Assembly (NCBI GenBank): GCA_910578385.1
Contig: CAJTQV010000012.1
Span: 1-64,000, forward strand
DNA from: an uncultured Muribaculaceae bacterium
GTDB lineage: Bacteria > Bacteroidota > Bacteroidia > Bacteroidales > Muribaculaceae
Length of the DNA stretch: 64,000 bases
Direction of reading: 5' to 3'
A program made the translations under genes and the position numbers. The notes beneath the pieces were generated by a model, which was given only the letters and a program-made list of their open reading frames with translations, did no database searches and was not told where the DNA came from. Below, in pieces: positions 1-6,961 of the stretch (the first letter of the stretch is position 1; each line of letters begins with the position of its first letter).

Positions 1-1
1 C

Positions 2-151
2 ACATGGACTGTCCCCTCCACCGTCTACGCCAAGCTTACCGGCGACACCACCAACTCCGCCGCAGCAGCCCTCACCGATGAGGAGCTTGCCGAATGGATG
101 GCTCTTATCCCACTCGCAGCCGAGAAGAACATCACGTTCGTAGCGGCATAA
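2..151 (+). CDS. C-terminal end of a phage protein (partial)
   Basis: The reading frame is open from the window edge and stops with TAA at 149-151, giving 49 residues ending in NITFVAA. The residues are rich in Thr and Ala. It lies just upstream of a small phage gene, holin and endolysin on the same strand, so it is probably the end of a tail or other late structural protein. Too little is present to name a family. Confidence 0.6.
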   Translation, partial: TWTVPSTVYAKLTGDTTNSAAAALTDEELAEWMALIPLAAEKNITFVAA

Positions 152-177
152 CAACAAACACAAAACACAAAACCAAT

Positions 178-621
178 ATGGAAACAACCAAATCAAAAAT
201 CCCCGGATTCGTACGAATCACCTGCGACAAGAACCACTATCTCCATCACGTCGGCTCTGACGAATACCCCGAAATTCGCGACACCACCGTACCCGAATAC
301 CGCGCCGCCGAATGGGAGGAGATACCCCTGGCTGCGGTGCCGAAGTACACCGAGGCCGAGTACGCAGCAAAGACCGCCGAGCTGATACGCCGCCGCTACT
401 CGCAGGATGACGAGACCGCAATCCTCCGCAAGTTCGCCGCCCTGTCGCTCGCCACTCCGGCAGGCCTCACCGCCGAACAGATTGACGACCACGCACGCCA
501 CGCCGAAGCCGTCATAGCCGAGCTCCACGAATACAACGACTACGCCGAAGCCTGCAAGGCCGAAGCCCGCGAGATACTGTCACAGCCACGCGACGCGACG
601 CAGGAAGGAGGTGAGGCGTGA
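178..621 (+). CDS. Small late phage protein of unknown function
   Basis: 147 residues starting METTKSKIPGF. The ATG at 178 is chosen over an in-frame ATG at 94 because the upstream part lies inside the preceding coding sequence. The N-terminal part looks like a small beta domain (GFVRITCDKNHYLHHVG); the rest is Ala/Glu-rich and predicted helical. The stop codon overlaps the start of the holin gene (TGATG) behind a clear AGGAGG. Position between a structural gene and the lysis cassette suggests a virion or tail-associated accessory protein. No family recognised. Confidence 0.75.
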   Translation: METTKSKIPGFVRITCDKNHYLHHVGSDEYPEIRDTTVPEYRAAEWEEIPLAAVPKYTEAEYAAKTAELIRRRYSQDDETAILRKFAALSLATPAGLTAEQIDDHARHAEAVIAELHEYNDYAEACKAEAREILSQPRDATQEGGEA

Positions 622-1127
622 TGGAAGAGACTACTAACAATGTATTCTCGTCGATGATGGCATCCATCGGAGCGACCATCGCGGGATTCTACGCACACCT
701 CGCACCATGGCTTTTACTTGGCATGGTGCTTGTGCTGACCGACCTCAGATATGGAATACTCGCCGCCAAGACACGCGGCGAGACAATCCGCACTTCGCGT
801 GCGATGCGGCGCACCATCAACAAGATGGTCGATTACCTATGCTGGGTAACGGTGGCCGAGGTGTGCAGCCGGACGTTCGGGGTGACAATCGGCGTTCCGG
901 TCGTGAGCCTCGCGGTGCTTTTCATCATCTACGGCATAGAGCTGTCGAGCTGTGTGAACAACTACCTCGAATACAAAGGCACCAAGAAGAGGTTCAACTT
1001 TTTCAAGCTGATCGGCAAAGAGGAACTGCTGGAGGACAAGCCCGACGGCACCGTGGAGGAAGTAGAGGAACGCGAACTAATTGAAACAGAAATCAACGTA
1101 AACAAAAACGATTATGGCAAAGATTGA
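621..1127 (+). CDS. Phage holin family protein
   Basis: 168 residues, start ATG 621. There are two or three hydrophobic stretches: about residues 17-40 (HLAPWLLLGMVLVLTDL), then two closely spaced ones around 72-110 (MVDYLCWVTVAEVC and VPVVSLAVLFIIYGIEL). A charged Glu/Lys-rich tail follows. Gene order holin, endolysin, spanin-like is a lysis cassette, and the stop lies inside the endolysin start region (14-nt overlap). By analogy the protein would form lesions in the inner membrane that release the endolysin. The holin call rests on topology and context rather than on a diagnostic motif. Confidence 0.8.
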   Translation: MEETTNNVFSSMMASIGATIAGFYAHLAPWLLLGMVLVLTDLRYGILAAKTRGETIRTSRAMRRTINKMVDYLCWVTVAEVCSRTFGVTIGVPVVSLAVLFIIYGIELSSCVNNYLEYKGTKKRFNFFKLIGKEELLEDKPDGTVEEVEERELIETEINVNKNDYGKD

Positions 1128-1683
1128 AGTACTTTCACCTTTCATCCTCAGCTTCGAGGGCGGATATGTGAACCATCCTCTCGACAAGGGAGGAGCGACA
1201 AACAAAGGCGTGACCATCGCCACATGGCGACAAGTAGGCTATGACAAGGATGGTGACGGGGACATCGACGTAGATGACCTCAAGCTCCTGACCGACGCAG
1301 ATGTTGTCAACCGCGTGATGAAACCTCACTATTGGAACCGCTGGAAAGCTGACCAGATAAAGTCGCAGAGCCTCGCGAATATCCTTGTTGACTGGGTATG
1401 GGGTTCGGGAGCGCACGGCATCAAGATTCCGCAGCAGCTTCTCGGAGTGACCGCTGACGGCATTGTCGGTCCGAAGACACTGGCGGCCCTCAATGCCCAG
1501 GATCCGCGCACATTCTTCAACCGCATCAAGGCGCGTCGGGTGCAGTTCATAGAGGCAATCATCAAGCGCACGCCGTCACAGGCCGTGTTCCGCGCCGGAT
1601 GGCTCCGTAGGCTTGACAGCATCAACTTTGGCAGTCTGACGTATAACAACGGCAAGGTCGCGACATTTTTAGACAATCAATGA
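1114..1683 (+). CDS. GH108-type endolysin (N-acetylmuramidase) with peptidoglycan-binding domain
   Basis: 189 residues. The N-terminal motif EGGYVNHPLDKGGATNKGVT (from Glu15) is the signature of glycosyl hydrolase family 108; the Glu is the expected catalytic acid. A DKDGDGDIDVDDL segment resembles a calcium-binding loop and is often seen in Bacteroidetes members. The C-terminal part (LLGVTADGIVGPKTLAALNA) fits the peptidoglycan-binding-3 domain. There is no signal peptide, consistent with release through the holin encoded upstream. The stop overlaps the next start (ATGA). Confidence 0.92.
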   Translation: MAKIEVLSPFILSFEGGYVNHPLDKGGATNKGVTIATWRQVGYDKDGDGDIDVDDLKLLTDADVVNRVMKPHYWNRWKADQIKSQSLANILVDWVWGSGAHGIKIPQQLLGVTADGIVGPKTLAALNAQDPRTFFNRIKARRVQFIEAIIKRTPSQAVFRAGWLRRLDSINFGSLTYNNGKVATFLDNQ

Positions 1684-2132
1684 TGGATATGTACAAAGAC
1701 CTTAAAGGTTGGCGTTGGTGGGCGTGGATGGCCGTCAATCTCGCGGCCATTGTGGTTGCGATGGTGTTCGCCAACAGCTGTTCCCGAAAATGCGTGCCGG
1801 TCACGGTGGAGGATGTGCGCACGGTCACGCTCCGCGACACGGTGGAGCGTGTGCGGCTCCGCGTTGACTCGGTTCATGTCCGCGACTCGGTGATTACCGT
1901 CATACGCGGCGACACGGTGCTGACCGACCGCTGGCACACGGAGTACCGCGACCGCCTCCGCGTCGATACGGTCGAGAAAGTCCGCACGCTGACCGAGTAC
2001 CGGACGCGCACGGACGTTCAGACCGTCGAGGTGGAGCGGAAGCGACGCTGGTGGGAGACCGCGCTGTTGTGGTGCGGAGGTGTGGCAACCGTCGCCGCCG
2101 CCGTGATTGTTTTCGTGAAGTTGCGGAAATGA
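1680..2132 (+). CDS. Spanin/Rz-like membrane protein
   Basis: 150 residues with a transmembrane segment near the N-terminus (residues about 16-32), a long charged middle with heptad-like repeats (RDTVERVRLRVDSV, VRDSVITVIRGDTV) and a second hydrophobic stretch at the C-terminus ending VKLRK. It is the last gene of the lysis cassette before a strong terminator. Topology plus coiled-coil-like middle and position suggest a role in outer-membrane disruption, as for Rz-type spanins. Sequence similarity to known spanins is not evident, so the function is inferred. Confidence 0.65.
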   Translation: MMDMYKDLKGWRWWAWMAVNLAAIVVAMVFANSCSRKCVPVTVEDVRTVTLRDTVERVRLRVDSVHVRDSVITVIRGDTVLTDRWHTEYRDRLRVDTVEKVRTLTEYRTRTDVQTVEVERKRRWWETALLWCGGVATVAAAVIVFVKLRK

Positions 2133-2146
2133 AAGCCTTAAACAAA

Positions 2147-2182
2147 AAACGCCGTGTGAATCCTGCGACTCACACGGCGTTT
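2147..2182. terminator. Bidirectional intrinsic terminator between late and early blocks
   Basis: Perfect 13-bp inverted repeat AAACGCCGTGTGA (2147-2159) / TCACACGGCGTTT (2170-2182) with a 10-nt loop, flanked by A/T tracts on both sides. It sits between the ends of the rightward lysis cassette and the leftward early genes. Confidence 0.9.
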
Positions 2183-2186
2183 AAAT

Positions 2187-2600
2187 TTAGAACGGCAGGT
2201 CATCGTCTCCTGCTGACTGCGCTGTACCGAAGTCTGCGGCGGGATGTCCGGTGACACCCATCGCGTCAAGTGTCGGGGTGGTTGAGGGCGTTGGCTGAGG
2301 TTGCGCGGGTGGGACGGAAACGGGCGATTGGCCGGATTGCTCCATTTTCCATGCTGAGACCTTTGTGAACCACTTGCCTTTCCATTCACGTGAGTCTATC
2401 TCGACATGCACCGTGACGCGTTGCCCGACAACCGGACAAATCTCGTCGAGTTTCTTGCCGAAGATATTTATGCACACTTTCTTGGGATACTGTCCCTCGG
2501 TATTGAGGATGAAGCCACCCTCGCGCCACTCCTTGTTTGATGACTTGCTCACGCCCGTTTGTACGGGCAGCACTTGTTCGATAATTCCTGTTATCTCCAT
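2187..2600 (-). CDS. DUF3127-type single-stranded-DNA-binding phage protein
   Basis: 137 residues. An N-terminal OB-like beta domain (MEITGIIEQVLPVQTGVSK, KEWREGGFIL) is followed by a Pro/Gln-rich linker and an acidic tip ending DDDLPF, the arrangement of SSB proteins whose C-terminal peptide recruits replication partners. The N-terminal half matches the DUF3127 family of Bacteroidetes phages. As the last gene of the early leftward block, it probably coats ssDNA during phage replication or recombination with the Sak4-like ATPase and nuclease encoded at 18-20 kb. Confidence 0.82.
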   Translation of the reverse strand: MEITGIIEQVLPVQTGVSKSSNKEWREGGFILNTEGQYPKKVCINIFGKKLDEICPVVGQRVTVHVEIDSREWKGKWFTKVSAWKMEQSGQSPVSVPPAQPQPTPSTTPTLDAMGVTGHPAADFGTAQSAGDDDLPF

Positions 2601-2624
2601 ATTGGTTGTTATGTGGGTTGGTTG

Positions 2625-2867
2625 TTATTGCTTCAGATGTTGATTTATCGCCTCCAGCACCTTGCTATGCGACTTATACACCTTGCCGTCAAAGAGGTAG
2701 TGGGTGTAACTGCGCCCGAAAGTGCCGTCAGCCTTTTTGATGGTATGCACACACTTGCTGATAGGCTTATTGCCAATCCCTGCCTGATATGTTGTGGCAT
2801 GTTCGTGCTCCATAGCAAGCGAACTCTGAAACCGCCAGGGAAGATGTTGTAGTTGGAGGTGGGTCAT
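2625..2867 (-). CDS. Small phage protein of unknown function
   Basis: 80 residues beginning MTHLQLQHLPW. The stop of the upstream gene overlaps its start by 4 nt (2864-2867), as in most of this block, which supports translation. The C-terminal half (SYTHYLFDGKVYKSHSKVLEAI) suggests a small alpha/beta fold. No recognised family. Confidence 0.65.
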   Translation of the reverse strand: MTHLQLQHLPWRFQSSLAMEHEHATTYQAGIGNKPISKCVHTIKKADGTFGRSYTHYLFDGKVYKSHSKVLEAINQHLKQ

Positions 2868-3109
2868 GGCTCTACTTCGTTAAGTGTAAATTCTTTGTAA
2901 TAAAAAAACACATCGTGCGGATAGTCATGTTGGATTGTCCTTATCCACTCCTCACCTTGTCTGCGGAATAGGCAGTGCCAGCCATCTTCTTGTTTCATAA
3001 ACTCCGCTATCTTCTCTACTGACGAAAATACACCAACAACATCATCGGGTTCTTCGCTGCCGTCGATGTCAACGTAGGTGTCGCGGAAGTATAATACATA
3101 AACTTTCAT
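2864..3109 (-). CDS. Small phage protein of unknown function
   Basis: 81 residues starting MKVYVLYFRDTYVD. The frame is open further upstream, but AAAGGAG followed by a 7-nt spacer favours this ATG over one two codons earlier. It has an N-terminal beta strand, an acidic segment and an EDGWHCLFRRQGEEW motif, with short-domain features common in early genes of Bacteroides phages. A related-looking DGWHCLPLP fragment is present out of any annotated gene near 14,190. Confidence 0.65.
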   Translation of the reverse strand: MKVYVLYFRDTYVDIDGSEEPDDVVGVFSSVEKIAEFMKQEDGWHCLFRRQGEEWIRTIQHDYPHDVFFYYKEFTLNEVEP

Positions 3110-3111
3110 GC

Positions 3112-3459
3112 TCATTCTCCTTTCGGTTCGTATTGGGGGATGGGTAGCCATGCGATAACGTGTTCAGTAAATCCATCATCGTCATGGTCTTTAACCCAAG
3201 CCTTTGGATTTGCAATAAACATCATTACGCAATATTCAATGTGCGAAGTAAACCGCAATGCGCATAGGCATTCCTGACCATCCTCCGGCTTCTCTTTCTC
3301 AGCATCGCGCCACTGGTTGCCGAGGGCGTAGGCGGCTCCTGCGAGGAAATCTATTTTATGATTAGTCAGTTCGCAAGTGCGTTCGTAATCGATGGTGAAA
3401 TCCATGTCAGAGATTTGCACCTCCGCATACTCTCTCGCTTTCTTCTCTATGTCGGTCAT
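3112..3459 (-). CDS. DUF551-like phage protein
   Basis: 115 residues. An N-terminal helical region resembles the start of small phage proteins with an AxxYA(L)G segment. The C-terminal half has the pattern W-x(n)-EKPEDGQECLCA ... VIAWLPIPQYEP, typical of DUF551-like domains (W.. lPedg..VL ... WmplP). Function unknown; a similar domain occurs in the gene at 5037-5387. It overlaps the upstream gene by 4 nt. Confidence 0.75.
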   Translation of the reverse strand: MTDIEKKAREYAEVQISDMDFTIDYERTCELTNHKIDFLAGAAYALGNQWRDAEKEKPEDGQECLCALRFTSHIEYCVMMFIANPKAWVKDHDDDGFTEHVIAWLPIPQYEPKGE

Positions 3460-3881
3460 AATTTAATTATTCGTTTATGTTTGAGATTCTGCATTTCCTC
3501 GATTCTGTTGTCTATCTGCTTGCAACAACTCTCATATGAACCGTGAATCAAACTTTTATACCAATATCCTGACAGCTGCAAGGATAAGTATTTGTTTTTA
3601 TGCTCCTTCGCACCCCAAGGAGTGTAAAATACATCTTGTTTGATGGTCGGATATATAGGGATACCGTTGTGGGTATACTTCGTATGTCGCACTCTGTTTA
3701 ATGTGCTTATAGCGTTATCCGCATTGCTAAATGCGAATATCCTTTTGACTACATTTCCGCCGATAGGACTGTCACTGACTTCTGTAATCGGGAAGTGGCA
3801 CCAGAAGCCTAAAATTCGCCGCTGGATAAGAAAATAAACTTCCCCATCACATCTTTTGCGCTCAACTATACGAAATTTCAT
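3456..3881 (-). CDS. Phage protein of unknown function
   Basis: 141 residues, starting MKFRIVERKRCDGEVYFLIQ, with an aromatic beta-rich N-terminus and a positively charged C-terminus. The middle (YPTIKQDVFYTPWGAKEH) has no recognised motif. Its start lies 20 nt inside the end of the upstream gene, suggesting coupled translation. Confidence 0.65.
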   Translation of the reverse strand: MKFRIVERKRCDGEVYFLIQRRILGFWCHFPITEVSDSPIGGNVVKRIFAFSNADNAISTLNRVRHTKYTHNGIPIYPTIKQDVFYTPWGAKEHKNKYLSLQLSGYWYKSLIHGSYESCCKQIDNRIEEMQNLKHKRIIKL

Positions 3882-4248
3882 TTTTACCTCCTTTCAGCCG
3901 CTCGACGATGCCGTCAACATCATCCATCAGCTCGTTGATGTCGATACACCCCTTGCGGCTCATTGCGGCTACTGCCAACTCTTTAGCCAACTCCATGCGG
4001 CAAGCGAGCCAAATGCTATCGTCATACTCCGCTCTCACGGGGATTACGATTTCACCGTGCTTCAACTCGGATTTCGGCTTCTCCTCCTCGCTCGCGGTGA
4101 GGTTATGCTTGCCGAAAATATAGTCCAATACCGCACATTCGCCTCCAAATGCAAGGGTGTTATGCCAGCTTTTATAATGTCGGCTGACTTCCTTTTTGAA
4201 ACCATCGGGCAGCGACCGCCATACCGCGTCTTTTTCTGCGTCTGTCAT
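3862..4248 (-). CDS. Phage protein of unknown function
   Basis: 128 residues. The N-terminal helix MTDAEKDAVWRSLPDGFKKEV and the segment LAFGGECAVLDYIFGKHNLT recur in Bacteroides phage proteins; the gene at 25340-25636 has the similar pattern NALDYLFGKGNL, so the two probably share a small domain. A C-terminal helix with acidic residues (DINELMDDVDGIVERL) follows. Function unknown. It lies directly downstream of tRNA-like RNA A on the same strand. Confidence 0.7.
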   Translation of the reverse strand: MTDAEKDAVWRSLPDGFKKEVSRHYKSWHNTLAFGGECAVLDYIFGKHNLTASEEEKPKSELKHGEIVIPVRAEYDDSIWLACRMELAKELAVAAMSRKGCIDINELMDDVDGIVERLKGGKNEISYS

Positions 4249-4268
4249 ATTTTTTGATTTTTAGTTAG

Positions 4269-4351
4269 TGCTTGCGGAGGGAGTCGAACCCTCATGCGCT
4301 GGCAGGTTTCTAAGTCACCTCCACGGCTTCCGTATCGTGAACTTCGCAAGC
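4269..4351 (-). ncRNA. tRNA-like RNA A
   Basis: An 83-nt cloverleaf on the - strand. The acceptor stem GCTTGCG/CGCAAGC is 7 bp and perfect, and the T arm GAGGG-TTCGACT-CCCTC has 5 bp and a canonical loop, followed by discriminator A. The D-arm position is taken by a hairpin TCACG-(10 nt)-CGTGG with no GG in its loop. The anticodon position has only AGGT-(9-nt GACTTAGAA)-ACCT, in which no standard 7-nt anticodon loop can be drawn. The variable region is about 10 nt. CCA is not encoded. A hairpin CATCG/CGATG (4354-4369) lies 2 nt upstream. It could be a degenerate tRNA; the shared oddities with elements B-E argue for a distinct class. Confidence 0.6.
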
Positions 4352-4409
4352 CCCATCGTCTTTCCGATGCGTCATTGGTCGGTTTTTAGGGGCAGGTACC
4401 TTCTTGATG

Positions 4410-4667
4410 TTATTCCCTAAGTTTCTTTATTATAGCTCTGACCTTGGGACATCTCCCTTTGTCGCAGCCATATTCTTTCGTGTTTAATCTCGGACAGCTA
4501 TCAGGACAATGCAGCTCATCCGAGAATACATGCAGGTTGCAAGTTTCATTGTTTACTTTTCTTCTACAACATTCGCCCTCTGCAAAGTTGTAGAAGTAGT
4601 GGGGACAGTTTTTAACGATATACTGCACAAGTGCCACTTTGCTTACCTCAATTGTACCCGTGGTCAT
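4410..4667 (-). CDS. Cysteine-rich small phage protein
   Basis: 85 residues with nine cysteines and histidines spaced as NCPHYF, EGECCRRK, ETCNLH, LHCPDSCPRL and YGCDKGRCPK, suggesting one or two bound metal ions or disulphides. No known zinc-finger family is matched. It starts 4 nt inside the upstream gene (4664-4667). Another Cys-rich small protein is encoded at 6705-6872. Confidence 0.65.
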   Translation of the reverse strand: MTTGTIEVSKVALVQYIVKNCPHYFYNFAEGECCRRKVNNETCNLHVFSDELHCPDSCPRLNTKEYGCDKGRCPKVRAIIKKLRE

Positions 4668-5035
4668 TCCTCAATCAGTTCCTTGCCAAGTATTAGGTAT
4701 ATGAAGTTTTCAAGCTCATGGAGATAGCGGACTATCATATTCCCATAATCAGCACTATAATCGCTAACATAGACTCTAATTCTCTCTCGGTCAAGGAATA
4801 AGTGAATGCCTATCCATGTCTCGCCAATCTCCTTATGCCATTCACGCTCGCCACTTCCCCTTTCAAACCCCAACTCCACAAGCAATTCGGGCGTGATTGG
4901 GATTGGATTAACCTCGGTGTTTACCGGATGCGGTAGGGATGATACTCTACCACAACCTAACCCGAGTACTTTTCTTCGCACGCCATTCACCTCTACGTGC
5001 GACCCTATCCTGAGTTGTTTAATATCTACTGCCAT
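4664..5035 (-). CDS. Phage protein with N-terminal small beta-barrel-like domain
   Basis: 123 residues starting MAVDIKQLRIGSHVEVNGVR. This ATG (5035) directly follows the stop of the upstream gene and is preferred over a longer frame beginning at 5083. The N-terminal LRIGSHVEV...KVLGL followed by NPIPITPELLVELGFERG is a pattern I recognise from many Bacteroides phage and mobile-element proteins of unknown function. The C-terminal YLHELENFIYLILGKEL closes the domain. Confidence 0.75.
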   Translation of the reverse strand: MAVDIKQLRIGSHVEVNGVRRKVLGLGCGRVSSLPHPVNTEVNPIPITPELLVELGFERGSGEREWHKEIGETWIGIHLFLDRERIRVYVSDYSADYGNMIVRYLHELENFIYLILGKELIEE

Positions 5036-5036
5036 A

Positions 5037-5387
5037 TTATTTCTTCTCGCTTTTATATTCCGGCAGCGGGAGCCATGCGACAACTCCGCTTAACTCTTCG
5101 CCTCCTTCATCATAGAAGATATTTGTTTTTTCTTGAAGATACGCCACACAACATTCTCCACAACATTTGGCATATACCCAATATGATTGATAAGGGTCGG
5201 CAGGCATCTCATCCGCGCACAATCTCCATACAAGATTTGTGTCCGCATCTCTTATACCTTTTCGATACGCGCTCTCAATATCTTCCGCGACATGGGCTTT
5301 ATCATCTTCGGTCATAGCGGAGTAGTCAATCATCATGTCTTTAAGGGCTTCATCCTTAAAGACGGTTATCATCTGCTCTCGTGTCAT
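5037..5387 (-). CDS. DUF551-like phage protein
   Basis: 116 residues. It has an N-terminal helical segment and a C-terminal CADEMPADPYQSYWVYAK ... SGVVAWLPLPEY pattern, the same W/lP-dg...WLPLP layout as the gene at 3112-3459. CCGECC in the middle is unusual. Function unknown; probable paralogue of the 3112-3459 protein by domain shape. Confidence 0.7.
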   Translation of the reverse strand: MTREQMITVFKDEALKDMMIDYSAMTEDDKAHVAEDIESAYRKGIRDADTNLVWRLCADEMPADPYQSYWVYAKCCGECCVAYLQEKTNIFYDEGGEELSGVVAWLPLPEYKSEKK

Positions 5388-5399
5388 GCCTCGCCCTCC

Positions 5400-5759
5400 T
5401 CAATAAGTTTTAATGCCCCGTAGATTGCGGCTTTCACTGATTGCCTCATACATAATCTCCGTGAATTTGCCCCATTGCTTGCGCTCGTAAAGCAACGACA
5501 GTGTTTCCCATCGGTCGAGTATCGGCGCATACCATGGGAATACGGCAGTTATCTTCGGAAAATCGTAGGCAGGGTTAATGCCGCAGAAGGACACAAGGTC
5601 GTAGCAGCGTGAGAAATCTGCTGAATCATAGGGAATATCGAAACTGACGAGGGGACTCGCGCTTTTCGGCTGGACTCCCATCAAGGCTGTCCACATGGTT
5701 CTTGACGATATTCCAGTATTGTGGGTGACTATCCACTCTATCATCTTATCTTTGTTCAT
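5400..5759 (-). CDS. Phage protein of unknown function
   Basis: 119 residues from ATG 5759 (MNKDKMIEWIVTHNTGISS). The frame is open for 75 further codons upstream, but that part overlaps a + strand promoter/leader and has no coding character. The N-terminal part resembles a short HTH-like segment (WIVTHNTGISSRTMWTALMG), and LLYERKQWGKFTEIMYEAI forms a C-terminal helix. Function unknown. Confidence 0.7.
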   Translation of the reverse strand: MNKDKMIEWIVTHNTGISSRTMWTALMGVQPKSASPLVSFDIPYDSADFSRCYDLVSFCGINPAYDFPKITAVFPWYAPILDRWETLSLLYERKQWGKFTEIMYEAISESRNLRGIKTY

Positions 5760-5774
5760 GTTCGGGGATTTTAT

Positions 5775-5782
5775 TATATTTG
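5775..5782 (+). promoter_or_regulatory. Rightward TAnnTTTG promoter inside the leftward block
   Basis: TATATTTG matches the Bacteroidetes -7 element exactly. Transcription would start near 5790 and run through the structured leader at 5794-5852 into the small + strand gene at 5905. No convincing -33 TTTG is seen. Confidence 0.55.
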
Positions 5783-5793
5783 CGGTGTGATTG

Positions 5794-5852
5794 GTGGCTC
5801 TCTCACAAGGTAAGATATTTTCAACCTCGGATAGTGAATTGCAGAGAGCCAC
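5794..5852 (+). ncRNA. 59-nt leader element closed by a perfect 10-bp helix
   Basis: GTGGCTCTCT (5794-5803) pairs perfectly with AGAGAGCCAC (5843-5852). The 39-nt interior contains an AGGT/ACCT sub-stem. It lies between a rightward promoter and the gene at 5905, so it may be a structured 5' leader. It resembles the elements at 14167-14224 and 22907-22964 in length and closing-helix layout. The promoter-proximal string TGTGATTGGTGGCTC recurs with one change at 25905-25919. Confidence 0.5.
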
Positions 5853-5904
5853 AATATTGCAATTACTGTTTGGGGTTGATTTCTTTTTATAGATTGTTTT
5901 AGGT

Positions 5905-6030
5905 ATGGCTAAGAAAAGCACATCACGCAAGATTTGCCGCAGTGCGGTGACAGGAAAATTCGTCACTGAGAAGTATGCTGACAAGCATCCGAAAACAACT
6001 GTAAAGGAAACTCGTCCGAAGCAGAAGTGA
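5905..6030 (+). CDS. Small basic protein, 41 residues
   Basis: ATG 5905 to TGA 6028-6030. The sequence MAKKSTSRKICRSAVTGKFV ... YADKHPKTTVKETRPKQK matches a widespread small-protein type with the core R-x-A-x-TG-x-FV-x-x-x-YA-x-x-HP-x-TTV. It is lysine-rich and reads against the surrounding genes, from its own promoter. Its last 68 nt overlap the 3' end of the opposite gene 5963-6358. Function unknown; it was probably acquired as a small independent unit. Confidence 0.75.
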   Translation: MAKKSTSRKICRSAVTGKFVTEKYADKHPKTTVKETRPKQK

Positions 6031-6358
6031 TTTCCGTAAGCAGGTATTCGTAGAGATAGGCGTAGGCTTCCTCGTTAATAGGGTCGTCTGCGCCTATTAT
6101 CTGGAATATCCTATATACTACATGGGTCAGTTCGTGACACAGCGTTGGCAACGTCATAGGCTTTACGCTTACAACATACACGTCCGAGCCATCGCAGAGC
6201 GTCAACGCAAGCGTATTATCCCAGTCCATTTCATTTACACGCCCGGCAAGGTCGTACGCCTTCAACTCAGCGAGCCGAGACGCAATTTCATCCTCTGTAC
6301 CGAGCATGAACGCCACAGAGCGTCTGTAAATGTTGATGTCAATTATTTTCTCTCTCAT
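5963..6358 (-). CDS. HExxH zinc metallopeptidase-like phage protein
   Basis: 131 residues. TLCHELTHVVYRIFQIIGAD has the HELTH zinc-binding/catalytic motif (residues about 75-79), and a downstream Glu in NEEAYAYLYEYL could be the third ligand, as in the gluzincin-like proteins of phages and mobile elements. The N-terminal DINIYRRSVAFMLG is unassigned. The target is unknown; related HExxH proteins include antirestriction and repressor-cleaving factors. Its 3' end runs into the convergent small gene at 5905-6030. Confidence 0.75.
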   Translation of the reverse strand: MREKIIDINIYRRSVAFMLGTEDEIASRLAELKAYDLAGRVNEMDWDNTLALTLCDGSDVYVVSVKPMTLPTLCHELTHVVYRIFQIIGADDPINEEAYAYLYEYLLTEITSASDEFPLQLFSDACQHTSQ

Positions 6359-6708
6359 GTCTTGTATTTCCTTGTCAGTTCATAAAAATCTTTCGCCATG
6401 GCCTCGAACTTATCGATATTCTCGAACGGTTCCCATGAAGACTCAAAATCCATGCGGCATTCAGTGTTTAAAGGAGAAGACCAAACGTCCAGGCCATAGG
6501 AGTTTGCTCCGGTCTGCCAGAACTCGGTGTAATCCCACACGCGGAAGGCAACTTGGTAGCCGGAGACTGCCTCACCCTCTTCGTCAACCGTTTTCTCAAA
6601 GGTCTTGAACCACGCCCATGACTCGGAACTTGTAAGACATTTAGTCCATTTCCGGTAGCCGCGATTTTCAAGTTCGGCCTCTAACTTTTTGAGTTGTCTC
6701 AGTGTCAT
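6355..6708 (-). CDS. Phage protein of unknown function
   Basis: 117 residues with an N-terminal helix MTLRQLKKLEAELENRGYRKW and a Trp-rich middle (ESWAWFKTFEKT, YQVAFRVWDYTEF). It overlaps its neighbours by 4 nt on both sides. No family recognised. Confidence 0.7.
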   Translation of the reverse strand: MTLRQLKKLEAELENRGYRKWTKCLTSSESWAWFKTFEKTVDEEGEAVSGYQVAFRVWDYTEFWQTGANSYGLDVWSSPLNTECRMDFESSWEPFENIDKFEAMAKDFYELTRKYKT

Positions 6709-6872
6709 TGTTCTTCAGCTTTGTACCATCCGCACCTGCAATCACGGTATGCAATCTTGCAGCGGTGGATATTCGGTTTATTGTATGCACATCCGTGACT
6801 GAACTTCGAGAATCTGCATTGCAGGTAGTGCTTGCACTCACGGAAGCGTTGGGGTTCTTCTGACTGTTTCAT
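6705..6872 (-). CDS. Cysteine-rich small phage protein
   Basis: 55 residues starting MKQSEEPQRFRECKHY. This ATG overlaps the stop of the small membrane gene 6869-6961 (ATGA), so it is preferred over a longer frame. Six cysteines with spacing C-x5-C, C-x8-C and DCRC suggest metal binding. Function unknown. Confidence 0.65.
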   Translation of the reverse strand: MKQSEEPQRFRECKHYLQCRFSKFSHGCAYNKPNIHRCKIAYRDCRCGWYKAEEQ

Positions 6873-6961
6873 TTCTTCTTGTTTAGTTTGTTCAGCTTGT
6901 AGGTAAAGACCATGAAAGCAATGAGAACAACTGTCAGTGTTATACATTCTGCTGTGGTCAT
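6869..6961 (-). CDS. 30-residue single-pass membrane protein
   Basis: MTTAECITLTVVLIAFMVFT then YKLNKLNKKK: one transmembrane segment followed by a basic tail. Both ends use ATGA overlaps, with the stop of 6958-7386 upstream and the start of 6705-6872 downstream, which is strong evidence that this very short frame is translated. Function unknown. Confidence 0.7.
   Translation of the reverse strand: MTTAECITLTVVLIAFMVFTYKLNKLNKKK

Noticed and set aside
4269..4351. RNA A as an ochre suppressor or Leu(UAG) tRNA
   Set aside because: UUA or UAG can be placed in the loop, but neither gives both a paired 5-bp anticodon stem and U33; early phage genes also show no in-frame stop reassignment.
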